46,980 nt of DNA from Collinsella sp. (GTDB lineage Bacteria > Actinomycetota > Coriobacteriia > Coriobacteriales > Coriobacteriaceae), in assembly GCA_019425005.1 (NCBI GenBank), contig JAHYYK010000013.1, positions 1 to 46,980 of the forward strand. The letters are read 5' to 3'. The notes under the pieces are model-generated. The model did no database searches and was not told the origin of the DNA. It saw only the letters and a program-made list of their open reading frames with translations. The position numbers and the translations under genes are program-made. Position 1 is the first letter of the stretch. Every line of letters starts with the position of its first letter. Below, piece after piece: positions 32,200 through 40,105 of this stretch.

Positions 32200-33390
32200 T
32201 TACTCAATGATGGTGGAGACGATGCCCGAACCGACGGTGTGGCCACCCTCGCGGATAGCGAAGCGCAGGCCCTCCTCCATGGCGATCGGGTGAATGAGGT
32301 CGCCCTCGATGGTGATGTGGTCACCAGGCATAGCCATCTCGGTGCCCTCGGGGAGCTTGACCGTACCGGTAACGTCGGTGGTACGGAAGTAGAACTGAGG
32401 ACGATAACCATCGAAGAACGGGGTGTGACGGCCGCCCTCCTCCTTGGTCAGAACGTAGATCTCGCCGGTGAACTTGGTGTGCGGGGTAACCGAACCGGGC
32501 TTGCAGAGAACCTGGCCGCGCTCGATGTCCTCACGCTTGATGCCGCGGAGCAGCAGACCGACGTTGTCGCCAGCCTCGCAGAAGTCCATGGACTTACGGA
32601 ACATCTCGATACCGGTAACGACGGTGTTCTGGGTATCCTTGATGCCGACGATCTCGACGGGCTCGTTGAGCTTGAGCTCACCGCGCTCGACACGGCCGGT
32701 AGCAACGGTACCACGGCCGGAGATGGTCATAACGTCCTCAACGGCCATCAGGAACGGGAGGTCGTTGTTACGAGCAGGCGTCGGGATGTACTCGTCGACA
32801 GCCTTCATGAGCTCGCGAATGGCGTCCATCCACTTGGCGTCGCCCTCGAGAGCGCCCAGAGCGGAACCACGGATGACGGGGATGTCGTCGCCGGGGAAAT
32901 CGTACTCGGAGAGGAGCTCACGGGTCTCCATCTCGACGAGGTCGATGAGCTCGTCATCGTCGACCATGTCGCACTTGTTCAGGAAGACGACGATGTAGGG
33001 AACGCCGACCTGACGGGCGAGCAGGATGTGCTCGCGGGTCTGAGCCATGGGGCCGTCGGTAGCGGCGATGACCAGGATAGCGCCGTCCATCTGAGCAGCA
33101 CCGGAGATCATGTTCTTGACGTAGTCAGCGTGGCCCGGGCAGTCAACGTGAGCGTAGTGACGGGCAGCGGTCTCGTACTCGACGTGGGAGACGGAGATCG
33201 TAATGCCGCGCTCGCGCTCCTCGGGAGCCTTGTCGATGTTCTCGAACGCAGTGAAGTCAGCCTTGCAGCCCTCGGTCTCAGAGAGAACCTTGGTGATGGC
33301 GGCGGTCAGCGTGGTCTTGCCGTGGTCGACGTGACCAATGGTGCCGATGTTAACATGCGGCTTAGTGCGCTCAAACTTCTCTTTGGCCAT
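32200..33390 (-). CDS. tuf: elongation factor Tu
   Basis: GTPase that delivers aminoacyl-tRNA to the ribosome; 396 residues. G1 is GHVDHGKTTL, the effector region has EERERGITISVSHVEYET, G3 is DCPGHADYVKNMISGAAQMD (core DCPGH), and G4 is NKCDMVDD. Domains 2 and 3 are complete (GRGTVATGRVERG, RPQFYFRTTDVTG). GAGGAGG stands six bases before the ATG. It sits behind tRNA-Met, Thr and Tyr genes, like tufB of E. coli behind its tRNA cluster, and all may be one transcript. Confidence 0.98.
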   Translation of the reverse strand: MAKEKFERTKPHVNIGTIGHVDHGKTTLTAAITKVLSETEGCKADFTAFENIDKAPEERERGITISVSHVEYETAARHYAHVDCPGHADYVKNMISGAAQMDGAILVIAATDGPMAQTREHILLARQVGVPYIVVFLNKCDMVDDDELIDLVEMETRELLSEYDFPGDDIPVIRGSALGALEGDAKWMDAIRELMKAVDEYIPTPARNNDLPFLMAVEDVMTISGRGTVATGRVERGELKLNEPVEIVGIKDTQNTVVTGIEMFRKSMDFCEAGDNVGLLLRGIKREDIERGQVLCKPGSVTPHTKFTGEIYVLTKEEGGRHTPFFDGYRPQFYFRTTDVTGTVKLPEGTEMAMPGDHITIEGDLIHPIAMEEGLRFAIREGGHTVGSGIVSTIIE

Positions 33391-33444
33391 AAAGCCCTCC
33401 TCTTAACAGGTCGTCCCCGGACGGGACTTTGCCTTTATACCATA

Positions 33445-33476
33445 GTGGCCTCTCAACATACTATTGAGAAGCCACC
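33445..33476 (-). other. hairpin between tRNA-Met and tuf
   Basis: GTGGCTTCTCAA / TTGAGAGGCCAC with a seven-base loop and no T run. It may be an RNA-processing signal in the tRNA-tuf transcript or a weak terminator. GTATAAAGG just after it could be a -10 box for tuf. Confidence 0.5.
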
Positions 33477-33486
33477 GTGTTACCTA

Positions 33487-33563
33487 TGGTAGCGGTGACT
33501 GGATTCGAACCAGTGACGCCACGGGTATGAACCGTGTGCTCTAACCAACTGAGCTACACCGCC
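33487..33563 (-). tRNA. tRNA-Met (CAT anticodon), elongator-type
   Basis: Acceptor GGCGGTG / CACCGCT, encoded CCA, anticodon stem CACGG/CCGTG with loop TTCATAC. It lacks the initiator hallmarks (first pair is G-U rather than mismatched C-A). An Ile-lysidine tRNA cannot be fully excluded. Confidence 0.9.
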
Positions 33564-33566
33564 GGA

Positions 33567-33642
33567 TGGAGCCTGCAACCAGACTTGAACTGGTGACCTC
33601 TTCGTTACCAACGAAGTGCTCTACCGACTGAGCTATACAGGC
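33567..33642 (-). tRNA. tRNA-Thr (GGT anticodon)
   Basis: Acceptor GCCTGTA / TGCAGGC, discriminator T, encoded CCA; anticodon stem CTTCG/CGAAG with loop TTGGTAA. Confidence 0.95.
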
Positions 33643-33652
33643 ACTTGACGGG

Positions 33653-33734
33653 TGGGAGCTATAGGATTCGAACCTATGTAGGCAGAGCCAACGGGTTTAC
33701 AGCCCGTCCCCATTAACCACTCGGGCAAACTCCC
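33653..33734 (-). tRNA. tRNA-Tyr (GTA anticodon)
   Basis: Class II tRNA with a long variable arm; acceptor GGGAGTT / AGCTCCC, anticodon loop CTGTAAA. The 3' end is followed by CCC, so CCA is not encoded, unlike the neighbouring tRNAs. Confidence 0.93.
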
Positions 33735-34062
33735 AATCGTTCAAGTATCCGCAGGTTCTTTGGTCTTTTGGGCCTCCGCCCCCGCGAACGAAAAAGATAA
33801 TACGATGCAACCTTGGGGGCTGTCAATGAAAACCTCTAGATACACGGTACCGGGCGTATCTATATATCCTTGACCTGCGTTTTTGTTGGGTTTGGATATG
33901 AAGGACGGTGAATTTGCATATAGCGGTGACATTTCCCGAGGGAACACTTTGGCGTAGTGGAGTGAGCCTGCAGAATATTGCTTCGATAACGACTCATTTG
34001 AACCTATATATAGGTCGGGATCGGGCTTCCCAGACAGAAGATTGCTCTTCCCAGGCAGAATC
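33735..34062. other. gene-free region left of the accessory stretch
   Basis: Only the tRNA promoter and a small TAGATAC/GTATCTA dyad (33837-33861) are seen. Frames across it have no ribosome binding sites, and base composition drops in GC relative to the genes. Confidence 0.5.
33797..33826 (-). promoter_or_regulatory. promoter of the tRNA-Tyr-Thr-Met(-tuf) cluster
   Basis: TTGACA (33826-33821) and TATTAT (33802-33797) on the minus strand with an 18-base spacer, 63 bases ahead of tRNA-Tyr. The upstream GAGGTTTTCA matches that of the rpmG promoter. Confidence 0.8.
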
Positions 34063-34125
34063 GAGCGTGGATAATCTGCCACTTTGCCGTGCCATCGAAT
34101 CCAAAGTGGCAGATTATCCACGCTC
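34063..34125. repeat. palindrome with 24-bp perfect arms
   Basis: Arms 34063-34086 and 34102-34125 (core GCGTGGATAATCTGCCACTT) are exact complements around a 15-base loop. A third half-copy, GATAATCCACGCTCAGCC, lies at 34162-34179, and CCACGCTTG at 34146-34154. It belongs to the same repeat-rich tract as the array at 34208. Confidence 0.85.
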
Positions 34126-34207
34126 ATTCACTAAGCGGGATTTTTCCACGCTTGTATGTCCGATAATCCACGCTCAGCCAGGATGACCGGGACCGGTCCG
34201 GCCTTTG

Positions 34208-34423
34208 TCTCGATCTATAACATTTAGAGAACATTTTCTCCCCTATCTGTTACAGATCGAGATGTTTCGCAGAGACCCCAGCTTACGTCTCATTCTGTAA
34301 CAGCTAGAACGGTTTTCAGCCCCTTCGTGTTACAGATCGAGACATTCCCCGCTCAACCCGTCTTAATATCTCAATCTGTAACAGCTTGAAGACAAATACC
34401 GGTCTAGATGTTACAGATCAAGA
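34208..34423. repeat. tandem 55-bp palindromes, 80-bp period (3 units)
   Basis: Units at 34208-34262, 34288-34342 and 34369-34423, each with 15-base arms of TCTCRATCTGTAACA type around a 25-base variable centre. Linkers are 25 and 26 bases. Arms carry zero to two mismatches per unit. The same unit and period occur at 27590. The array ends 46 bases from the stop codon of the DUF262/DUF1524 gene. Confidence 0.9.
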
Positions 34424-34469
34424 TTGAATCGTTTGGGCTGAATATCCCCAAGATATTGGCTGGCGGTCA

Positions 34470-36320
34470 CTAGAGCTCAATCTCGTCAAAGTCAAAAGCT
34501 TTCAAAGTGAGTCCAACGAGCTTGTCTGTGCGCTCCTGAATCTGCTCGCTGGTCCAGGTATCCGTGTTTACCAACTCGTCGTTCAGGTTCAACCCGTTGC
34601 GGTATCCGACATTCGCCCCGTTGACATCCTTGCGGTCTCGCTTGGTCACAAAGGGCATGTTGCTCAGCTTTGAGTTATACCCGGTAATGGTTAGATTTCC
34701 AAGCGTGTGGACCTGTTTCTCCTGCACCTCAATCGCCTTAGACATGTCGCCGTCCGCAACCATCTTCACCCATTCATCTGGAATGTTCTTGCCCTGAGGG
34801 AAGATGTGCTCGATTGTCCAGACGTAGTTTCCGGAGGCGTATCGTTCCCAAAGTGGCTTCATCTCTTTCGTAACGCTCGGAGATGCAATAACAGTAAGGA
34901 TGTAGCGCGTCATATCGGGATTGACGTCGTAAATCGGCCCCTCAAGACGTTCTTTGAAGGAAGCATCACTGGCAGACACGTCGACAAGGCGCTTCTTGAT
35001 GTACTCCGCGGCTGCAATGCCCTTGAAGCCCTCACTTTCGAGGCTCTCACAAATATTGATGAAGAGTCTTTCAAGGTCACGTGTGGGAGGCGTATCGGTG
35101 AGGTTGCGCCGGACAAAGAAGCAGACGAGGAGCTTAACAAGAAGCGCGAGGGTTTCATCTTTTAGCTCCAACTGGTTCTGCTTCTTGAAGAGGAACAGCA
35201 GCATCAGGTAAGATGCGACGCCCTGCGCTCTCGAAAGCTCCAAAAGCTGATGCGAAAGCTCGGAATCCGGACTTTCTTGATCGAGCCCAATGATCTTCGA
35301 GTAGAGTGCGGAATTCTCGGTCAGCTCGTCCAACACCTTAAGGGCGCCGTCATCGGCTTCCATCCGCTTCTCGTAGATTTTCAGAAGGTTGGACCTCGTG
35401 GCAACGGAACCGAGGGGAAGCTGGGAACCAGATTCGCCGATAAATGGCTTGTTCACCTCCCGGCGGAAGGCATCGTAGTTCTGACGGAAGAAGCGCTCCT
35501 GCGTCTTGTAGTCATCGCCGAGATTGTGGAGTACTTCCTGCCAGCGCTCAAAGTAATAGTCGAGCTGCCCGTCATCCACCCCGGCAACCTTGCCGAGAAG
35601 CATGTTCTTGATAAGGTCGACGGCGCTCAAGGGAACACCGCGGTTGTTAAGGGACGCGAACAAGGTGTAGGCATCAGCATGGCTATCGACGGTAATCTGA
35701 ACCACGACCGCCGAACACACCAACCTGCAGATATCAAGCAGGCAGCGAACGCACTCGATTCCGTTTCTGCTCCCAACATCCTCACCCAGTCGATCGTAAA
35801 AATAGTTGTATGCCTTAGACATCTTTCTCAGACCAAGGAACTTCGGCTTTTGCATAACCGCATCTAGACCGATATGTTCCTTCAAGATCCAGCGGTAATC
35901 CTCAAGGTTATGATTCTGGACCTGAGGAATAACGCGTGTCATTGACTTGTCAGATTTCAAGATCAGACGATTGCGCAGGGGTCGGATATCGTCCAACATC
36001 ATGTCGTCATCGATAGAATCCTTATGTTCCATTATGCGAGCATAGAGAGCAGCAAGGAAAAGGCTGAGCGTCGTCAGACGTTGCTGGCCATCGATAACTT
36101 CATAGTGAATGGTATCCATCTTGGAATTCACAGTCCCGTTCACGACAATAAACGAGCCCAGGAAGTAGCCGGCGTCGTTTTGGGTGATATCGTCATAGAG
36201 ATTCGCCCAGTCACGCTGATTCCAAGTGTATTCGCGCTGGTAACGAGGAATGTCATAGATTTTTAGCATATCGGTCGACAGAATATTGGCAACCGTTGGG
36301 TCCTCTACGCTATTAATCAT
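34470..36320 (-). CDS. DUF262/DUF1524 (GmrSD-like) nuclease
   Basis: 616-residue single-chain protein. The N-terminal DUF262 (ParB/Srx-like) domain has PRYQREYTW (25-33) and the NTP-binding DGQQR (77-81). The long helical middle is followed by a DUF1524 HNH nuclease near the C-terminus with EHIFPQ, HTLGNLTITGYNSKLSN and a final basic region. GmrSD enzymes are type IV restriction systems that cut modified (glucosylated) phage DNA; related single genes act in other anti-phage systems. The exact target is unknown. I place the start at MINSVEDP, six bases after AAAGGA. It stands alone between tRNA genes and repeats, with no methylase nearby. Confidence 0.88.
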   Translation of the reverse strand: MINSVEDPTVANILSTDMLKIYDIPRYQREYTWNQRDWANLYDDITQNDAGYFLGSFIVVNGTVNSKMDTIHYEVIDGQQRLTTLSLFLAALYARIMEHKDSIDDDMMLDDIRPLRNRLILKSDKSMTRVIPQVQNHNLEDYRWILKEHIGLDAVMQKPKFLGLRKMSKAYNYFYDRLGEDVGSRNGIECVRCLLDICRLVCSAVVVQITVDSHADAYTLFASLNNRGVPLSAVDLIKNMLLGKVAGVDDGQLDYYFERWQEVLHNLGDDYKTQERFFRQNYDAFRREVNKPFIGESGSQLPLGSVATRSNLLKIYEKRMEADDGALKVLDELTENSALYSKIIGLDQESPDSELSHQLLELSRAQGVASYLMLLFLFKKQNQLELKDETLALLVKLLVCFFVRRNLTDTPPTRDLERLFINICESLESEGFKGIAAAEYIKKRLVDVSASDASFKERLEGPIYDVNPDMTRYILTVIASPSVTKEMKPLWERYASGNYVWTIEHIFPQGKNIPDEWVKMVADGDMSKAIEVQEKQVHTLGNLTITGYNSKLSNMPFVTKRDRKDVNGANVGYRNGLNLNDELVNTDTWTSEQIQERTDKLVGLTLKAFDFDEIEL

Positions 36321-36706
36321 CATGGGTCCTTTCAATCGCCTTGCTCACAAACAACGAGAAATCCTTGTCGCTCTTGACTTCTCGCGCCGAATTGAATCTA
36401 GACTATAGTAATACCCATGGGCTACAGGAAAGAGAGCCGTGCACGGCGCGCGATCTTTCGAGAAGTAGCGTCGGAGCTCTCAGCGCCTTGGTCACTTTCC
36501 ACCCTATCCCAGTTGGAGGCACAAAGCCCAAAACTCTAATGGAGACAGCAACTGTAAGCTTGGCTTTTCCCGCTTCATTGCACGCGTTTATTGACAATGA
36601 GCATCGGTCACAAAGCACACACAAATGCACTTTCAGATTTAATTGTTGCATGTTTGTTGCATGAGAAGGCAGAATCAGAGGATATAACACCTCTGACCTG
36701 CGAAAA
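36321..36706. other. gene-free region upstream of the nuclease gene
   Basis: No gene with ribosome binding site on either strand. TACTAT on the minus strand near 36403 may be a -10 box for the nuclease gene. A short CAGAGG/CCTCTG dyad lies at 36676-36695. Composition is lower in GC than the flanking housekeeping genes. Confidence 0.45.
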
Positions 36707-36728
36707 CTCATGGAGCCAGTGACAGGAA
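36707..36728. repeat. direct copy of the tRNA-Thr 3' end (att-like)
   Basis: 22 bases identical to 36896-36917, which covers the CCA end, acceptor strand and part of the T arm of tRNA-Thr(TGT). Such a duplicated tRNA 3' end is what integration by a tyrosine recombinase leaves; no integrase is seen in the window. Confidence 0.7.
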
Positions 36729-36850
36729 GTCCGCGTATTCGCTTCGCGAATCCGCTCCGGCTTCGGATGCCTGCCGGCATCCTCGCCCGCTCGCTACGAA
36801 CGCTCCGCGTTCGCTTGACGCTCGCGCCCTCGCAGGTTCGATTCCGGCAC
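36729..36850. other. hairpin-rich tract with a tRNA-like T arm
   Basis: Successive dyads: GCGTATTCGC/GCGAATCCGC, CCGGC/GCCGG with CGGATGCC/GGCATCC, and GCTCGC...GCGTTCGC...CTCGCG. At 36829-36848 the plus strand reads GCAGGTTCGATTCCGGC, a T-arm sequence close to that of the neighbouring tRNA-Thr but in the opposite orientation. No anticodon arm is present, so it is not a tRNA gene. Confidence 0.55.
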
Positions 36851-36855
36851 ACATA

Positions 36856-36890
36856 AGAAACGGGCCCTGTCCCACAAGGAACAGAGCCCG
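36856..36890 (-). terminator. terminator of tRNA-Thr
   Basis: CGGGCTCTGTTCC / GGGACAGGGCCCG hairpin followed by TTTCTTAT on the minus strand, ten bases after the tRNA. Confidence 0.75.
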
Positions 36891-36899
36891 AAACTCTCA

Positions 36900-36974
36900 T
36901 GGAGCCAGTGACAGGAATCGAACCTGCAACCCACTGATTACAAATCAGTTGCGCTACCGTTGCGCCACACTGGC
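36900..36974 (-). tRNA. tRNA-Thr (TGT anticodon)
   Basis: Acceptor GCCAGTG / CACTGGC, discriminator T, encoded CCA; anticodon stem ACTGA/TCAGT with loop TTTGTAA; T loop GTTCGATTC. Its 3' end is duplicated at 36707. Confidence 0.95.
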
Positions 36975-37061
36975 ACACTTGGCGCTTTCGCGCGAAGCCA
37001 ATTAAGAATAAAGGAATTGCGGACGAGGCGCAACAGGCCCTTTGACCGACCACATCTCAAA

Positions 37062-37083
37062 ACTATTCGCCAGGACGAATAGT
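37062..37083. promoter_or_regulatory. operator-like dyad before the HTH-kinase gene
   Basis: ACTATTCG / CGAATAGT with six bases between, 53 bases upstream of the start codon; a second dyad TTCGT/ACGAA lies at 37111-37124. These are plausible binding sites for the protein's own helix-turn-helix domain. Confidence 0.45.
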
Positions 37084-37135
37084 ATTAATTAGAATGGAAT
37101 AGATAAAACTGTTCGTTCTAACGAAGGGTTTCGCG

Positions 37136-38476
37136 ATGTTGACTACAAAGGAAGCAGCCGAGCTGCTCGGCATCACCCCGCGCAGGGTGCAGGAGCTCAT
37201 TAAGAACGGCGCGCTGACCGCCCGCAAGGCTTCTGGCGTGTGGCTTATCGACAAAGCCAGCGTAGACACGCGACTCCGCTCCGCAACCAAAAGAGGGGGA
37301 CGGCCTCGTCGCGGGCATGGGAAAAGCGAAATCGCATTTACCCTCATGAACCGCACGCACGAAGTGGCCCAGCTGGTCTACAGCAGATCACGGAAAGACT
37401 TCACCCACATCGGCGCTGACGTCGATCGTGCCCACGCCCCTATTGGAGTTTTTGCTCCCAGCAAACCCGTATCGCTCGACTCCTTCCGCATCTGGTGGCG
37501 CGGCCGCGGTATCCCGCTCGCACGCATTGGGCTAGCCTCCCTGCTTGCAGAAGCCGCAGTCGATGTTCCCGACGAACTTGTACAGCGAAATCTTGGCCTC
37601 TCCTTATCCGACCAGTATTGGATTAGGCCCCAAGACTCCGGTCTCGCGTGGGAAGATATCAATTTCTTCAATAATGCTTTTGACGACGTCTCGCTAACCA
37701 TTGCACCCTTCGCCCCGGAGGGTAAGGCAGCTGCTGCAAAGCCCGACAACACCTCGGACGGCAATCTTCAAAAGTATTGGACGTGCGAGGGTGACCGTCG
37801 AATCCTCCACAAAGCAGGTGCACATCTAAACCAGGAACCTTATAACGAGCTGGTGGCGACTGTACTTCACCGTCGCATCCTAAACGCTTGCGATTATGTA
37901 CCCTATTCGCTCGAAGGCGCAGGTACTTCTGCCCTGAGCACATGCGATGTCTTCTTAACTGACGAAGAAGAATATGTCCCTGCGTTCTATGTAAACCAGC
38001 ACGCAAATGCGGACGACCGGCTAACCGACTACGAACGGTATGTTACAAACTGTGAGGAGCTCGGGGCGACGGGCATAAAAGATGCTCTTTACCGCATGAT
38101 CGTATGTGATGACATCATTGCCAACTTCGACCGTCATTGGCGCAACTTTGGCCTCGTGCGAAACGTCAACACACTAGCGTGCAGGCCGGCCCCCATCTTT
38201 GATTCGGGCTCATCGCTCTGGTGCAACATGTCTCAAGAGGAGCTCCGGGCAGGAGAACACAGTTTTACCAGCGCACAGTTTTATTCAAGTCCCGCAAAAC
38301 AAATGTTGCTCGTCGAGGATATGAGCTGGTTTGACGGCGACAAACTCGAGGGCTTTGTCGACGAGGCGATCGAGATTCTATCCAGAAATGATGCCCTAGC
38401 AGCGAGACTGCCTTATCTAAAAGAGGCGCTAACGTGGCGCCTCGAAAGAATGATCGACATCGCTGAATGGAGTTAG
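37136..38476 (+). CDS. helix-turn-helix / HipA-like kinase fusion
   Basis: 446-residue protein. Residues 1-50 are an excisionase/MerR-type helix-turn-helix (TTKEAAELLGITPRRVQELI, then a wing ending VWLIDKAS). A basic linker (TKRGGRPRRG) follows. The C-terminal part (about 205-430) is a HipA/CtkA-like kinase: K226 in RRILHKAG, catalytic DRHWRNFG (D332, N337), and metal aspartate D356 in PIFDSGSS. Between them is a region of about 100 residues that I cannot place. In classical systems DNA binding (HipB) and kinase (HipA) are separate proteins; here they are one chain and there is no second gene. GAAGGG precedes the ATG by seven bases. Confidence 0.8.
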   Translation: MLTTKEAAELLGITPRRVQELIKNGALTARKASGVWLIDKASVDTRLRSATKRGGRPRRGHGKSEIAFTLMNRTHEVAQLVYSRSRKDFTHIGADVDRAHAPIGVFAPSKPVSLDSFRIWWRGRGIPLARIGLASLLAEAAVDVPDELVQRNLGLSLSDQYWIRPQDSGLAWEDINFFNNAFDDVSLTIAPFAPEGKAAAAKPDNTSDGNLQKYWTCEGDRRILHKAGAHLNQEPYNELVATVLHRRILNACDYVPYSLEGAGTSALSTCDVFLTDEEEYVPAFYVNQHANADDRLTDYERYVTNCEELGATGIKDALYRMIVCDDIIANFDRHWRNFGLVRNVNTLACRPAPIFDSGSSLWCNMSQEELRAGEHSFTSAQFYSSPAKQMLLVEDMSWFDGDKLEGFVDEAIEILSRNDALAARLPYLKEALTWRLERMIDIAEWS

Positions 38477-38503
38477 CGAGGCAGCATTGCCCCGCCAACT
38501 CCC

Positions 38504-39181
38504 CTACCTCCCGCGCAACGCCTTGAGCTTGGCCAGCGCATCGGGACTTAGGCGACTGCCCAGGGTCATCTTGATCTGCGGGGCTTCCTCGGCCTCGTGC
38601 ACGTCGTTGTCGATCTGTTTGATCTCGTCCACCAGCATGCGGCTCGAGATGCGCGTAACACCCTTGCCCATGACGACGGCCTGGATCGTGCCGTCGCTCG
38701 ACACCACGGAGCACGCGCGGCCTTCCTCGCGCGCCTCGATGCAGAGCTTCTGCACCACGGTATCGGCAGAGACGCCCGTCGGCGAAAACTCGATGCGCAC
38801 GCCGCGGGCCGGTAGGTTGGGGCGCTCGCTGGAGATGTTGCCCGCGCCGTCGAACACGATCACGGCCTCGTAACGGCCCTGGGCAAACGCCGCGACATCG
38901 TTGATGAGCGCAGTACGAGCCATATCGTGGACGTCGCTGGAATACGGATCGTCGGAATGGTCGTACACGAGCTTTTCGTAGCGCGGCGTGCAGTGAATCA
39001 CGTTGTAGCCGTCGACCACCAGCAGCTCGGGCTTATTGGAGTGCACCGTCGAGACCGGATCGGCGATAGCCTGCGCAAACGCATTGCCGCCCACGCCATA
39101 GGTCGCGGCCGAAACAATTGGCTTGGCCGAGCCCTCGCCAAAGCGCTTGGCCTTGGACTTGGCGCGGTTCTTCTTGGACAT
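38504..39181 (-). CDS. NYN-domain ribonuclease, YacP/Rae1-like
   Basis: 225-residue PIN-fold protein. The NYN motifs are LLVVDGYNVIH, VIVFDGAGN, GVSADTVVQKL and VVSSDGTIQ, giving the acidic residues for metal-dependent RNA cleavage. The basic N-terminal tail (SKKNRAKSKAKRFG) and the C-terminal helical part are typical of YacP proteins. The B. subtilis homologue Rae1 cuts mRNA on the ribosome; the same role is inferred. It starts three bases after the rlmB stop, as in the conserved cysS-rlmB-yacP order. Confidence 0.88.
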   Translation of the reverse strand: MSKKNRAKSKAKRFGEGSAKPIVSAATYGVGGNAFAQAIADPVSTVHSNKPELLVVDGYNVIHCTPRYEKLVYDHSDDPYSSDVHDMARTALINDVAAFAQGRYEAVIVFDGAGNISSERPNLPARGVRIEFSPTGVSADTVVQKLCIEAREEGRACSVVSSDGTIQAVVMGKGVTRISSRMLVDEIKQIDNDVHEAEEAPQIKMTLGSRLSPDALAKLKALRGR

Positions 39182-39184
39182 GCG

Positions 39185-40105
39185 CTACTCCTCCCCCATG
39201 AGCTCGCCGGCATTGCGGCGCAGCCACTCAAAGCACAGCGCGGTGGTCGCCTGGGCCACATTGAGACTCTCGGTCATGCCGCGCTGGGGAAGCTTGGTCA
39301 AAAAGTCGCATTTCTCGAGCACCAGGCGCGAGATGCCGTCGCCCTCGGAGCCCATGACGAGCGCAACGCGGCCCTCGAAGGGAGCATCCCAGCAGCTGCC
39401 CTCGGCGTGCTCGGAAGCACCGCCCACCCAAAAGCCGGCGGCCTTGAGGTCGTCAAGCGCTCGGGCGATATTGGGAACCTGCGCGATGGGCAGGTGCATG
39501 ACGGCACCAGCAGAGGTTTTGTAGCTGCCCACGGTCACACCGGCGGCGCGCTTGTTTGCAATGATGACGCCCGCCGCGCCCACGACCTCGGCGGAGCGCA
39601 CGATCGCACCAAAGTTGCCATCGTCGGTCACATGGTCGAGCACGACGACGAGCGCCGGTCCGTCACCCGCGCGATCGAGGATATCGGCGACATCAGCATA
39701 GGGGAAATTACCCACCTCGAGCGCAATGCCCTGGTGAGCGCCATGGCTCGACAGCGCATCGAGCTGCGTGCGCGGCACATACTTAATGCGGACACCCGCG
39801 GCGTTGAGGTCGTCGACCAGGCGCGACAAGGCGGCATCGCGCTCCCCGCCCTCGGCAATGAGCGCGCACTTGATGGGAAAACCAGTGCGCAGCGCCTCGG
39901 CGGCAGCACGACGACCTTCGATAAACTCGCCCTTGGGGACCTGAATGTTGTCGCGGTTGCGATCTCGCTGCGAACGCGCAGCCTGGGCTTGGGAGCGCTC
40001 GCGCTGGCCCTTGGAAGCGGCAGCGCGGTCATTGCGGCGAATCGGGCGCGAGCCAGAAGCAGCCTGCTTGCCTCCACGCGGTGCACGTTTGCGATTGTCG
40101 GCCAT
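39185..40105 (-). CDS. rlmB: 23S rRNA (guanosine(2251)-2'-O)-methyltransferase
   Basis: SPOUT-class RNA methyltransferase of 306 residues. An unusually long basic N-terminal tail (about 55 residues, rich in R, Q and A) precedes the substrate-binding domain (FIEGRRAAAEALRTG). The catalytic domain has the three SPOUT motifs: DDGNFGAIVRSAEVVGAAGV, VALVMGSEGDGISRLV and MTESLNVAQATTALCFEW (core LNVAQATT), which form the knot that binds S-adenosylmethionine. AAGGAGG stands seven bases before the ATG. It is grouped with cysS upstream and the yacP-like gene downstream. Confidence 0.92.
   Translation of the reverse strand: MADNRKRAPRGGKQAASGSRPIRRNDRAAASKGQRERSQAQAARSQRDRNRDNIQVPKGEFIEGRRAAAEALRTGFPIKCALIAEGGERDAALSRLVDDLNAAGVRIKYVPRTQLDALSSHGAHQGIALEVGNFPYADVADILDRAGDGPALVVVLDHVTDDGNFGAIVRSAEVVGAAGVIIANKRAAGVTVGSYKTSAGAVMHLPIAQVPNIARALDDLKAAGFWVGGASEHAEGSCWDAPFEGRVALVMGSEGDGISRLVLEKCDFLTKLPQRGMTESLNVAQATTALCFEWLRRNAGELMGEE

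Noticed and set aside
33741..34127. 128-codon frame next to tRNA-Tyr
   Set aside because: It spans the tRNA promoter and a 24-bp-arm palindrome and has no ribosome binding site.
34208..34423. CRISPR array
   Set aside because: Regular repeats and spacers at first suggest CRISPR, but the repeats are 55-bp palindromes with variable centres, the linkers resemble each other, and no cas genes are present.
36403..37053. 216-codon minus-strand frame
   Set aside because: It runs through tRNA-Thr and the hairpin tract, so it cannot be a real gene.
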